A stretch of DNA of 64,000 nucleotides from Microbispora sp. H11081 (GTDB lineage Bacteria; Actinomycetota; Actinomycetes; Streptosporangiales; Streptosporangiaceae), in assembly GCF_012999535.1 (NCBI RefSeq), contig NZ_JABBWV010000005.1, positions 124,001 through 188,000 on the forward strand. Direction: 5' to 3'. This document shows positions 33,237 through 41,486 of this stretch, piece by piece (position 1 is the first letter of the stretch; the number at the start of each line of letters is the position of its first letter). Under the pieces are notes generated by a model. The model saw nothing but the letters and a program-made list of their open reading frames with translations. It made no database searches and was not told where the DNA came from. The position numbers and the translations under genes were made by a program.

Positions 33237-34193
33237 ATGCGAGTGGCGTTCGTCGGCAAGGGCGGAAGCGGCAAGACCACGCTGTCGTCGCTGTTCGCGA
33301 GGTACGCGACGCGACGGGGGCCGGTCGTCGCCATCGACGCCGACATCAACCAGCACCTCGGCCTGGCCTTGGGCCTGCCGGCCCGCACGAAGTCGGAAGC
33401 GGCCGGAGGCCCGCCGCCGCTCGGCGGGATGCTGACCGAGATCAAGGACTACCTGCGCGGCGACAACCCGCTGATCCGCGACGCCGCCTCCATGGTCAAG
33501 ACGACACCGCCGGGGCGCGGCTCCCGGCTGATCCGGCTGGACGACCCGTTCTTCCCCTCTTGCCGTGTCGAGGGCGTCTCGCTCATGGTCACCGGCCCGT
33601 TCGAGGAGGACGACCTCGGCGTCGCCTGCTACCACTCCAAGCTCGGCGCGGTCGAGCTCTACCTCAACCATCTGGTCGACGGCGCCGGTGAGTACGTCGT
33701 GGTGGACATGACCGCCGGGGCGGACTCCTTCGCCTCAGGGCTGTTCACCCGGTTCGACCTCACGGTCCTGGTCGCCGAGCCGACCCGTCAGGGCGTCGGC
33801 GTCTACCGGCAGTATCGCGACCACGCCGCCGGTTTCGACGTCGCGATCGCCGTGGTGGGCAACAAGGTCCACTCCCCGGACGACGTCGCCTTCCTCCGCG
33901 AGCACGTCGGCGACGACCTGCTGACCTGGTTCGGGCACTCCCCCGCCATCCGTGGCATGGAGCAGGGCAGGCCCTTCACGCTCGACGACCTCGAACCCGC
34001 CGCCCACCAGGCCCTCGCCACCCTGCTCGACCGGCTCGACGCGCAGCCCAAGGACTGGCCGAAGTTCGGCAGGCAGGCGGCCGAGTTCCACACCAGGAAC
34101 GCCCGCGCGTGGGCCAACCAGGCCACCGGACAGGACCTGGTCGCACAGATCGACCCCGGCTTCGTGTTCGGCCCCGCCGTCGCCACTCCGTGA
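33237..34193 (+). CDS. MinD/ParA/CooC-type P-loop ATPase
   Basis: 318 residues from ATG 33237. The N-terminus MRVAFVGKGGSGKTTLSSLF is a deviant Walker A (KGGxGKT) as in MinD, ArsA and CooC. DADINQHLGLALGL follows as the Walker A' Asp region; VVVDMTAGADSF and VLVAEPT match the later switch motifs. An insert of about 50 residues lies after the first helix. CooC relatives insert nickel into enzymes. With a Zur-like box upstream, a role in metal handling is possible but unproven. A 128-residue gene follows 110 bp downstream. Confidence 0.8.
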   Translation: MRVAFVGKGGSGKTTLSSLFARYATRRGPVVAIDADINQHLGLALGLPARTKSEAAGGPPPLGGMLTEIKDYLRGDNPLIRDAASMVKTTPPGRGSRLIRLDDPFFPSCRVEGVSLMVTGPFEEDDLGVACYHSKLGAVELYLNHLVDGAGEYVVVDMTAGADSFASGLFTRFDLTVLVAEPTRQGVGVYRQYRDHAAGFDVAIAVVGNKVHSPDDVAFLREHVGDDLLTWFGHSPAIRGMEQGRPFTLDDLEPAAHQALATLLDRLDAQPKDWPKFGRQAAEFHTRNARAWANQATGQDLVAQIDPGFVFGPAVATP

Positions 34194-34303
34194 CCGCGTC
34201 TTCATGAACGTGTCGCCTCCGCGCCACATGGAGACCCGCCTCATTCGATCTAGCGTCAACTGCGTCCCCGCTCTCTGAGCAGACGCCGAGAGGAGAACAG
34301 CCC

Positions 34304-34690
34304 ATGTCGCTGTCCGTGCCCAACGACCTGCTCGACCAGGCACACGCCGGTGAGGTGGACGACACGGCCTTCGTGGCCTGCGTCCGCGACTCACTGCCGT
34401 ACGCCTGGGCGACGATCACCGCACTGGTCGAGCAGCGAGACCGGTCCGGCGCCGACTTCGCCGACAACCAGGTGCCGCCGCCCGACGAGGCCGCCCGCGG
34501 GCAGTTGCTGCGCTGCCTGGCCAGCGACGCGATGCGCGGCGCTCTGGAAAGGCACTTCCGTGTCCGGCTGGCCTTCCAGAACTGTCACCGCGTCGCGGTC
34601 TTCCGGCCGGAGGCCACCGAGGCGTACCGCGAGTTCGTCACGCCCCGGGCGCAGATCCTGAACCAGAGCCCGGAACTGGTCGACTGCTGA
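34304..34690 (+). CDS. Conserved-looking hypothetical protein of unknown function
   Basis: 128 residues from ATG 34304, with AGAGGAGAA upstream. Mostly helical, acidic at the N-terminus (LDQAHAGEVDDTAFVACVRDSLPYAW), with a compact centre RHFRVRLAFQNCHRVAVFRP and three Cys besides the C-terminal one (VDC at the end). I do not recognise the family. It lies after the P-loop ATPase gene and may belong with it. Its stop directly adjoins a 10-bp tandem repeat. Confidence 0.75.
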   Translation: MSLSVPNDLLDQAHAGEVDDTAFVACVRDSLPYAWATITALVEQRDRSGADFADNQVPPPDEAARGQLLRCLASDAMRGALERHFRVRLAFQNCHRVAVFRPEATEAYREFVTPRAQILNQSPELVDC

Positions 34691-34720
34691 CCTGATCTCA
34701 CCTGATCTCACCTGATCTCA
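34691..34720. repeat. Tandem repeat, 10-bp unit x 3, directly after a stop codon
   Basis: CCTGATCTCA is repeated exactly three times from the base after the TGA stop at 34688-34690. Each unit contains TGA on the top strand and TCA (a TGA on the bottom strand), so it carries stop triplets for both strands between two convergent genes. Confidence 0.95.
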
Positions 34721-34784
34721 CCGGTCTCCCGGGCCGGGGGTGGCGCACCGGTTCACGCCACCCCCGGGCTGGGGAACCACCGGG

Positions 34785-35798
34785 TCAGGAGAGCAGCCGC
34801 ACCGCCGGAAGCACCTCGGCGCCGAGGCGGGCGATGTTCTCCAGCGTCCGCACCCGGTCCCCGGCGCCCTCGACCATCAAGATGAGGTGCCGCAGCCCGG
34901 TGCGCGCCGCTGTCGTGGCGATCTTCTCCACGCAGTGCTCCGCCGAACCCACCGGATGGATCCGGCACAGGTGGTCCACGTACCCCGGAATGTCGCGCTG
35001 CGGCGGCGGCCTGCCGTCCACCGGGACATACCCCGCCAGCCCCGGCCCGAGCCAGCGCGGCAACGACTCCCGCATCTCCCGTACGGCCTGCTCTGTCGTG
35101 TCCGCGACATAACCGAGCGCGGCTCCAACGTGAGCAACACCGTCTGTGTGCGTCGGGTCGGGGGTGGCGTTCGCGGCGTGTCTGGCGTAGGCGGCGACCA
35201 TCTCCGCCCTCTCCTCGTCGCCGATGTGCATACCGAGCAGCATCGGCAGCCCCCGTTCCGCGGCGAGCCGGATCGTGCCGTCCGACGTGCAGGCGACGAC
35301 CGGCGTCATCTGGGCCTGCGGGACCATCGAGACCTCCCTGAACCGGAAGAACTCGCCGTCCGCCGCCACCGGGCCGCCGTTCAGTGCCGTGCACAGCAGG
35401 TCGAGCGATTCCGGGAAACCCCGCTCGAACCTCGCCGTACCGGTCCCGAAGACCTCCAGCTCAAGCCATGGGCCCCCGCGCCCGACACCGAGCCGGAACC
35501 TGCCATCCGACACGTGGTGGAGGATCGCCGCCTGCTCCGCCAGAGCCACCGGATGCTGGGCCGACAGCACGCTGACGGCCGTCCCCACCGTGATGCGCGA
35601 GGTCCGGCCCAGCGCCACCGCCGCCAGCGTCAGCGCGGACGGGCACACGCCGTACGACATGAAGTGGTGCTCGGCGATCCAGGCGTCGTCGAACCCGGCC
35701 CTTTCCGCGGCCTCGATCGCCTCCACTGTGCCGCGCAGCACGTCCCCGGGCTCCCTGCCCGGAAAGCCGGCCGCGACGAGGAAGACCCCGACCCTCAT
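34785..35798 (-). CDS. LLM class flavin-dependent oxidoreductase
   Basis: 337 residues from ATG 35798. A luciferase-like TIM barrel: DDAWIAEHHFMSYGVCPSAL near residues 37-56 is the hallmark of the alkanal-monooxygenase-like branch, followed by RITVGTAVSVLSAQHPVALA and GRFRLGVGRGGPW. Such enzymes use FMN or F420. The gene follows an SDR gene on the same strand by 15 bp, so both may act in one oxidative pathway. The substrate cannot be named. Confidence 0.87.
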   Translation of the reverse strand: MRVGVFLVAAGFPGREPGDVLRGTVEAIEAAERAGFDDAWIAEHHFMSYGVCPSALTLAAVALGRTSRITVGTAVSVLSAQHPVALAEQAAILHHVSDGRFRLGVGRGGPWLELEVFGTGTARFERGFPESLDLLCTALNGGPVAADGEFFRFREVSMVPQAQMTPVVACTSDGTIRLAAERGLPMLLGMHIGDEERAEMVAAYARHAANATPDPTHTDGVAHVGAALGYVADTTEQAVREMRESLPRWLGPGLAGYVPVDGRPPPQRDIPGYVDHLCRIHPVGSAEHCVEKIATTAARTGLRHLILMVEGAGDRVRTLENIARLGAEVLPAVRLLS

Positions 35799-35813
35799 GC
35801 CTACGGCCGCGCC

Positions 35814-36572
35814 CTATCGCGGACCGCCGTTGACGTAGAGCGTCTGGCCCGTGACGTACGACGCGTCGTCCGAGGCGAAGAACGCCACCACCGACGCGAT
35901 CTCGGTCGGCTGGCCGACCCGCCGCAACGGCACCCCCTGCGCGACCGCGGCCTGATGCTCCTCCGGCGTCGCCCCAAGCCGCACGGCCGTCGCCTCGGTC
36001 ATCGGCGTCGCGACGTACCCCGGCGCGACCGCGTTCACCCGGACGCCGAACGGGCCAAGCTCGATCGCCATGGTCGCGGTCAGCCCCTGGATGCCCGCCT
36101 TGGCCGCGGAATAGTTGGCCTGCCCCCGGTTCCCCAGCGCGGAGCGGCTCGACAGGTTGACGATCGCACCCGACCGCTGCTCCACCATGTGCTTCTGGAC
36201 GGCCCGGCTCATGAGGAACACACTCTTGAGATTCACGTCGACGACCTTGTCCCAGTCGTCCTCCGACATACGGAACAGCAGGTTGTCGCGGGTCAGCCCG
36301 GCGTTGTTCACCAGCACGTCGATCCGCCCGAACTCGGCCACCACCCCCGGCACCAGCGCCTCGACCTGAGCCCCGTCGGAGACGTCACAACCGAACGCGA
36401 CCGCCCTGCCCCCGGTCACCGTGATCTCGTCCACGATCGACCCACACCGGTCCGCGGTGAGGTCCACGCAGGCCACCGCCGCGCCTTCCGCCGCCAGCCG
36501 ACGCGCGATCGCCGCACCGATCCCCCGCGCCGCACCGGTGACCACCGCGAACTTCCCGATGAACCGTGACAT
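35814..36572 (-). CDS. SDR family oxidoreductase, 3-oxoacyl-ACP reductase-like (FabG type)
   Basis: 252 residues from ATG 36572, with GAGGAGG upstream. The classical SDR pattern is complete: TGAARGIGAAIA at the NADP site, VNNAG near residue 90, catalytic Ser in NLSSRSALGNRG, Tyr and Lys in YSAAKAG, and the C-terminal GYVATPMTEA and YVTGQTLYVNGGPR. This is closest to FabG-like ketoacyl reductases, but many such genes serve secondary pathways. It is upstream of and probably cotranscribed with the flavin oxidoreductase gene. Confidence 0.9.
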   Translation of the reverse strand: MSRFIGKFAVVTGAARGIGAAIARRLAAEGAAVACVDLTADRCGSIVDEITVTGGRAVAFGCDVSDGAQVEALVPGVVAEFGRIDVLVNNAGLTRDNLLFRMSEDDWDKVVDVNLKSVFLMSRAVQKHMVEQRSGAIVNLSSRSALGNRGQANYSAAKAGIQGLTATMAIELGPFGVRVNAVAPGYVATPMTEATAVRLGATPEEHQAAVAQGVPLRRVGQPTEIASVVAFFASDDASYVTGQTLYVNGGPR

Positions 36573-36696
36573 CGCCAGCCTCCTCGCCAGGATCCGATCA
36601 CAGCAACCTACTCCGAGTCATGCTCCCGGCCACGCCACCCGCCGACTCATCCTCGTGTCCACGCCGGCTCCCGCCGGCTCGGGTCCGGGTGGGTCG

Positions 36697-36755
36697 GTCA
36701 TGGTGCTTGGCCCGGTCGTCATGGTGCTTGGCCAGGTTGGTCATGGTGCTTGGCC
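36697..36755. repeat. Minisatellite, 21-22-bp unit x 3
   Basis: The 16-bp core GTCATGGTGCTTGGCC recurs exactly at 36697, 36718 and 36740 in the gap between the SDR gene and the HNH nuclease gene. No coding role is evident. Confidence 0.92.
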
Positions 36756-36851
36756 AAGTCGGTCACTGCGCCAGAAGGAACCTCCGGTCCTCGCGAAGCC
36801 CGCTCCGCTGGGCCTTCGCTGCGGTCCTCGCTCCCTTCCGCTCCGCTCCCT

Positions 36852-36930
36852 CCAGCCCGGGAACCCCTCCAGCCTGGGAACCCCTCCAGCCAGGCGAATC
36901 CCGCCAGCCCGGCGAATTCCACCAGCCTGG
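36852..36930. repeat. Minisatellite, 17-18-bp unit x 4.5
   Basis: Units beginning CCAGCC at 36852, 36869, 36886, 36904 and 36922 (CCAGCCCGGGAACCCCT and variants CCAGCCCGGCGAATTCCA). It lies just beyond the stop codon side of the HNH nuclease gene (stop at 36976). Mixed 17- and 18-bp periods argue against a coding function. Confidence 0.9.
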
Positions 36931-36975
36931 ATGTGCGCCCCGCGCCCCTAGCCAGTTCCGCATCGGCCGGTCCCG

Positions 36976-39492
36976 CTATACCTGCATCCGCTTGGTGCGG
37001 CCGTGGTAGGTGAAGGCCCAGCGGTCTTTGCCGGTTCGGCGTCGGGTGTAGCGGTAGGGGTGTTGGTAGCGGTCGCGGTTGTGGAACTGGCAGGCGGGGC
37101 CGAGGAGTTTGAGGTCGGTGAGGCCGCCGGTGCTCCAGTTGTCGGCGTGGTCGATCTGGCACATGGTTGCGGGGAGCGGGCAGCCGTCGATCCAGCAGGT
37201 GGCGTAGCGGGCGAAGATCGCTCGTCGCTGGGCGGGGGTGGCCAGGCGGACTTTGCGGCCCATGTCGAGGACCTGGCCGTCGGCGTCCATGACGATGCGC
37301 ATGAGGGTGGAGGTGCGGGCCAGCCGGTGCACGCTGGTGACGGGCAGGACCTGTCCGGTGGCCAGCAACAACCCCGGCACCATCCCCAACCCAACACCCA
37401 ACCCCATACCCGGCCCTGCACCCAACCGCGCACCCGGCCCTGCCCCCGGTGGCGCTTCCCATGACGTCCCCGATGCTGCTCCCGGCGAGCCGGACGGCGG
37501 CTCCGCTCCCGGCTGCTCTGCTCCCGGCGTCCCTCCTGCCTCTCGTGCCGCTCCTCCCTGCCGCCCTGCTGGTCCTCCTGCTCCTGCCGCCTGTCCCGAC
37601 GTGTGTGGTGCCTCCGGTGCGGTCGGCGCGCCCGGTGTCTGCTCGCCGCGCGGGGTCTGACCGCTGACCTGCTCACCACTGCTCTGCTGACTGCTGCTCT
37701 GCTGACTGCTGCTCTGCGCATGCGGGACCTCCTTCGTAGGCCGGGGCCCGGCGTGGGTGTGGTGGGCATGGCTATCCCCCGGAGGATCGGGCGAGCGCCA
37801 CTCACCCCACCGCGACTCCGACGATCTCCCCTCTTGCCGACGCCGCGCTGCGCCCTCCTGCGGCTCCTCCTGCTTGGGCCAACCCGGCTGCGGCGAGCGC
37901 GGCGAGTCCTGCTGCGCCTCGTCCTGCTCCCGCTTGCTGCGCTCCTGGTCGCTCTGCTGTGGCTCCCGCCGCGACTCGCTCCGCTGCCCGGTCCTCGCCT
38001 GCGCGCGGCCGGTCACGTCACCGCCGGACTCCCCGCCACGTAGGTCGACCGAGCCGCCAGTCGCAGTGTTACCCGCTCCGCCAACCCCACTGCCAACCGC
38101 GCCGCCGACCGTGCTGGGGCCTGTGGTGTCGGCGTCGGTCGTGCCGTACTCGTCGGGAGCGCTGGTGTCCTCGCTGTCCCCGCTGACCGGCGCGGCCTCG
38201 GCCTCCCCGGCCTGCCTGGCCTGCCACGCCTCGCGGACAGTCTCGGACTGCCAGGCGTCCTCGGTGTCGTCGCTGCTGTCCTTGTTGTCCTGAGTGTCTT
38301 CGGGGGTCCCGGCCTGCTCGGGGGCTTGGGCGGTCTCCGTCGCCGGGTCGGCCGCAGGGCCGGTGGTGGGCTCGGGGTCGGGGTCGGTGGGGAGGGACTC
38401 GGCGTTGACCAGGACCAGGAGCTCGGTGGTGATCTGCTGCTCCAGCAGAGCGATGAACGCGTCCGCCTGACGCTCTGCCAGTGACCGGTCATCGCCCTCC
38501 GCCCGTGGCCGGGCGTAGGCGTCCAGCAGCGCCCGCAACCGGGCCGCCGCCTCACGCGGGAGGTAGAACTCCCCCTCCAGCCCACCCCCCTTACCCGGGC
38601 GCACCCGCAACGACCGCCGCGCGTAGTCGGCCCGCTCGTCGCACTCCTCACCGTCGGGGTCCAGCACCGCCCGCAGATACCGCCCCGCCTTGGCCACCTC
38701 CGCCGCGCCCGCCCGCCCCGCCAACTCCACCAGGATCGGCTCGGCCAGCCCCGCCTGCTCATCCGAGAGCCCGGCAACGGCGGCGCAGATCGCCTCCACC
38801 ACCCCCGCCGCCAACCCTCCGGTGGCGAACATCCCCCGCACGGTGGGCAGCCGCGCCAGTTCGATGCCCAGGGTGAGCAGGCGGCCCGCACCCCCGACGG
38901 TCATGCCTCCGGCGGTGCGCAGCCAACTGCGGGTGGAGGCGTGCCCATGCTGTCTGGCCTGCCCCGCCCGATGCACCCGCCCGACGCGTTCGGCCAGCGC
39001 GCACGTGATCCGATCGCGGGCGAACAGCAGATCCTCGGCCTCGGCCAGGCAGATCTCCGGTGTATCGGGGACCGGCGCCAAGGCCAGCGCCTGCGCCGAC
39101 TCCCGCAACGACCCCACCAGCACCCACGACGAACGAACCCGTCGACCCTCACCACCGGCACCCGCCGCAGTAGAACCAGCGGCACCCGTCTCACGACCAC
39201 CGGCACCGGCCTCACCACCACCGGCCTCCGCACCGGCAGGACCGGCATCGTCCGGTGCGGCAGATCCGGCGGCCCCAGCGCCCGCAGCCCCGCCGCCAGG
39301 AACTCCGCTGTCACGAAACCCGCTGGTGATGGCCTCGCCGGCCGCGACCTCGGCGTTGTCCACAGGCTTGTCGCGGGCGAGCGAACCGTCCGTCGACCAC
39401 AAAGGAGAATCGGCGATCAGCCGATCCCACCAGCCGTCGTCATCGCTATTCGAACGATGGTGGCGCTCAGGATCGAGGTCGGACAGATCCAT
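36976..39492 (-). CDS. DUF222/13E12-type HNH endonuclease with a very long disordered insert
   Basis: 838 residues from ATG 39492, with GGGAGG upstream. Residues about 100-365 are the DUF222 region (for example RSSWVLVGSLRESAQALALA and ARSWLRTAGGMTVGGAGRLL-like text). A C-terminal HNH motif lies at about 766-805: CWIDGC, CQIDHADNWSTGG, then CQFHNRDRYQH, with Cys pairs that should bind a structural zinc. Between them, about residues 367-705 are low-complexity (T/P/E/Q/S/G), including a 15-bp tandem repeat. Typical 13E12 proteins are about 400-550 residues, so this is greatly enlarged. Its role is unknown; relatives are multicopy in actinobacteria. Confidence 0.88.
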   Translation of the reverse strand: MDLSDLDPERHHRSNSDDDGWWDRLIADSPLWSTDGSLARDKPVDNAEVAAGEAITSGFRDSGVPGGGAAGAGAAGSAAPDDAGPAGAEAGGGEAGAGGRETGAAGSTAAGAGGEGRRVRSSWVLVGSLRESAQALALAPVPDTPEICLAEAEDLLFARDRITCALAERVGRVHRAGQARQHGHASTRSWLRTAGGMTVGGAGRLLTLGIELARLPTVRGMFATGGLAAGVVEAICAAVAGLSDEQAGLAEPILVELAGRAGAAEVAKAGRYLRAVLDPDGEECDERADYARRSLRVRPGKGGGLEGEFYLPREAAARLRALLDAYARPRAEGDDRSLAERQADAFIALLEQQITTELLVLVNAESLPTDPDPEPTTGPAADPATETAQAPEQAGTPEDTQDNKDSSDDTEDAWQSETVREAWQARQAGEAEAAPVSGDSEDTSAPDEYGTTDADTTGPSTVGGAVGSGVGGAGNTATGGSVDLRGGESGGDVTGRAQARTGQRSESRREPQQSDQERSKREQDEAQQDSPRSPQPGWPKQEEPQEGAARRRQEGRSSESRWGEWRSPDPPGDSHAHHTHAGPRPTKEVPHAQSSSQQSSSQQSSGEQVSGQTPRGEQTPGAPTAPEAPHTSGQAAGAGGPAGRQGGAAREAGGTPGAEQPGAEPPSGSPGAASGTSWEAPPGAGPGARLGAGPGMGLGVGLGMVPGLLLATGQVLPVTSVHRLARTSTLMRIVMDADGQVLDMGRKVRLATPAQRRAIFARYATCWIDGCPLPATMCQIDHADNWSTGGLTDLKLLGPACQFHNRDRYQHPYRYTRRRTGKDRWAFTYHGRTKRMQV
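37680..37719. repeat. In-frame tandem repeat, 15-bp unit x 2.7, in the HNH nuclease gene
   Basis: TGCTCTGCTGACTGC at 37680 and 37695, with a partial third copy at 37710. On the coding strand it encodes Gln/Ser pentapeptides (QQSSS) within the disordered insert. Confidence 0.9.
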
Positions 39493-40132
39493 GGCGCCTC
39501 CCAACACGATTCGAACTCTTGTATGAATTATTTCACCCCTGCGCCATGCCGAACAACCGCGAGAAGCGAATAGTTGGGGCGACAGGTCGGCCTGAATTGC
39601 GGCCCGTAATAGAGAGCAACCGGCGGCGATGCGGCAGGGGGACCAGCCGGGACCCACCCAGTGCTCATGGCTTGCCCTGCAGGCATGAAGAGGGCGAGCA
39701 GGAGCACACGAGCCGGACCAGACGTCCGGCAGGTGGCGAGCGGGCAGTGCGGGCGGGCAGTGCGGGCGGGCAGTGCGGGCGGGTGGTGGGGCGCGCGTCT
39801 TCCCCCGATTCGGGGACCGCCGCCGAGCTCAGCTCCAGGCGGCGTGAACCTCGACTGACGGCTCATTCCGGCACGCTTCTCGGGGCTCTCGGAAGGGCTC
39901 GTCACCCAGGTCCGGACCCGGGCGGCGACCATCCGCGACCGCCCGCCGCAGCCGCCTGCGGGGGCGGCCGGGCACTTGGCCAAATCTTTACCCTCGCCGA
40001 CCGTCGCAGGAGCCCCTGATCACCCCTCTGACCTGCTGTTCCTTAACCATCCATCCCTCTTAACCGGACCCCCGCCAAGATGTCTCGTGTCATTTGGTAT
40101 CAGGGGTGTGCGGTAGCCCTCATCATGTGCTC
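39493..40132. other. 640-bp intergenic region with a minisatellite
   Basis: No convincing gene is seen between the divergent nuclease and acetyltransferase genes. A 13-bp unit, CGGGCAGTGCGGG, is repeated exactly three times at 39742-39780. The stretch 39985-40110 is AT-richer and probably contains the acetyltransferase promoter. Confidence 0.6.
39742..39780. repeat. Minisatellite, 13-bp unit x 3
   Basis: CGGGCAGTGCGGG at 39742-39754, 39755-39767 and 39768-39780, exact copies, followed by a broken fourth copy beginning CGGGTGG. Confidence 0.93.
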
Positions 40133-40789
40133 ATGCCCGCTTTTGTCACCCTGTCCGGGCGCTCCGTGCGCCTGGAACCGCTCAGCCTCGCGGTGGTCGA
40201 CGACCTCGTCGCCGCGGCGAGTGAAGACCGTTCTACGTACGCCTTCACTCGCGTTCCCGCCAGCCGGGAAGAGATGGTCTCCTATGTGGAGGCCTCCATG
40301 GCTGGGCAGGCGGAGGGCCGCACGCTGCCCTTCGCCATCCGGTGGCTGCACACCGACCGTGTGGTCGGTGCCACCCGTCTGATGAACCTGGAGTACTGGC
40401 AGGGCCCGATGCCCTGGCCGCCGGGGACGAAGGGCGCGGTGGGCGAGGTCCCGTCCGTCGCGGACATCGGGTACACCTGGCTCGCCGCGTCGGCCCAGGG
40501 CACCGGTGTCAACAGGGAGAGCAAGTATCTGCTGCTCTCCCTGGCCTTCGAGACCTGGCAGGTTCACCGGATCACCCTCAAGGCAGACGTACGCAACACC
40601 CGATCCCGGGTCGCCATCGAGGCCCTCGGCGCACATCTCGACGGTGTGCGACGGGCGGACAGCCGAGGCGCCGACGACACGGTCCGAGATACCGCGTACT
40701 ACTCGATCCTGAGTCCTGAGTGGCCCGCCGTACGCGAACGTCTTCGCGCGAGGCTGGGCTTCGTGGAACCGGCGTCGGAAGCAGCGTGA
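40133..40789 (+). CDS. GNAT family acetyltransferase, RimJ/RimL-like
   Basis: 218 residues from ATG 40133; an in-frame start at 40094 is possible, and neither has a clear ribosome site. The family opening LSGRSVRLEPLSLAVVDDLV and the block WLAASAQGTGVNRESKYLLL, which replaces the usual R/QGxGxx acetyl-CoA loop, then RITLKADVRNTRSRVAIEAL, define a RimL-like N-acetyltransferase. Substrate unknown: candidates are protein N-termini or small amines. A strong bidirectional hairpin follows 17 bp after the stop. Confidence 0.83.
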   Translation: MPAFVTLSGRSVRLEPLSLAVVDDLVAAASEDRSTYAFTRVPASREEMVSYVEASMAGQAEGRTLPFAIRWLHTDRVVGATRLMNLEYWQGPMPWPPGTKGAVGEVPSVADIGYTWLAASAQGTGVNRESKYLLLSLAFETWQVHRITLKADVRNTRSRVAIEALGAHLDGVRRADSRGADDTVRDTAYYSILSPEWPAVRERLRARLGFVEPASEAA

Positions 40790-40806
40790 CCAGCCCATAG
40801 AAAACA

Positions 40807-40834
40807 GCGGCCCGTCCCGGGAGGGACGGGCCGC
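40807..40834. terminator. Bidirectional hairpin terminator
   Basis: GCGGCCCGTCCC-GGGA-GGGACGGGCCGC, a perfect 12-bp stem with a 4-base loop, lies between the convergent acetyltransferase and secreted-protein genes and can serve both. Confidence 0.85.
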
Positions 40835-40865
40835 GTCATGCGGGGGCGCCGACGGGGGACGATCG

Positions 40866-41408
40866 TCAGGCGTCGTAGCCGTACTCGTCGTCGTAGGCGT
40901 TGTAGATGTCGCGCCAGTAGCCGCACTTGACGGGCTGGTTGCTGTACAGGCCGATCTGGCAGACCTTCGCCTGGACCTGGGCGACGTCGGAGCGCCAGAA
41001 GTTGATGGTCTTGTAGCCGCCGGCGCCGCAGTACTTGTACGACTTGTAGCTGGAGGACCAGTCGTCCTCGCCGTCGTCCCAGGACGACACCCGGAACTTG
41101 ATGTACGCGCACTTGCCGCCGTGCCGGTAGGTGCGGCGGTCGTTGTCGTACAGCTTGCCGGTGATGCGGACCCGGTTCGACTCCTCGTCGTAGTACTTCA
41201 CGTCGACGTAGCCCTTGGCCTTGGCGAGACGGTTGGAGGACCAGTAGGTGCCCCACCAGCCGTCGTAGTCCCAGTCGTTGTGGTGGGGGGAAGCGGAGGC
41301 GGCGGCGGTGGAGGTGGGGGCGGCGTTCGCGGCCGTCGCGAGGGCCGGCAGCCCGAGGCCGGCGACAGCGGTGGCGGCGGCGAGACCGAGGGTGATGGAG
41401 CGTCGCAT
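40866..41408 (-). CDS. Secreted Tyr/Asp-rich four-cysteine protein, function unknown
   Basis: 180 residues from ATG 41408, with AGGAGAA upstream. A Sec signal peptide (MRRSITLGLAAATAVAGLGL, cleaved near ATAANAAP) leads to a mature part of about 150 residues. It is rich in Tyr, Asp, Trp and Ser with four Cys (KCAYIK, KYCGAG, KVCQIG, VKCGYW), enough for two disulfides. The block YVDVKYYDEESNRVRITGKL suggests a beta-sandwich. No catalytic motif is seen and I do not recognise the family. A direct-repeat pair in its upstream region is shared with the divergent AfsR-like regulator gene. Confidence 0.78.
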   Translation of the reverse strand: MRRSITLGLAAATAVAGLGLPALATAANAAPTSTAAASASPHHNDWDYDGWWGTYWSSNRLAKAKGYVDVKYYDEESNRVRITGKLYDNDRRTYRHGGKCAYIKFRVSSWDDGEDDWSSSYKSYKYCGAGGYKTINFWRSDVAQVQAKVCQIGLYSNQPVKCGYWRDIYNAYDDEYGYDA

Positions 41409-41486
41409 TTCGGTTCTCCTGTTCGAGGACGATCCCCCGAGTCGGGGTGCGCTCGGGGTTGCACCTCAGTGATAGGCCCGCCCGCC

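Noticed and set aside
31620-33671. A 683-codon minus-strand frame across the kinase and ATPase genes
   Set aside because: It is a shadow of the kinase coding strand; composition is low-complexity and the plus-strand genes have full motifs and starts.
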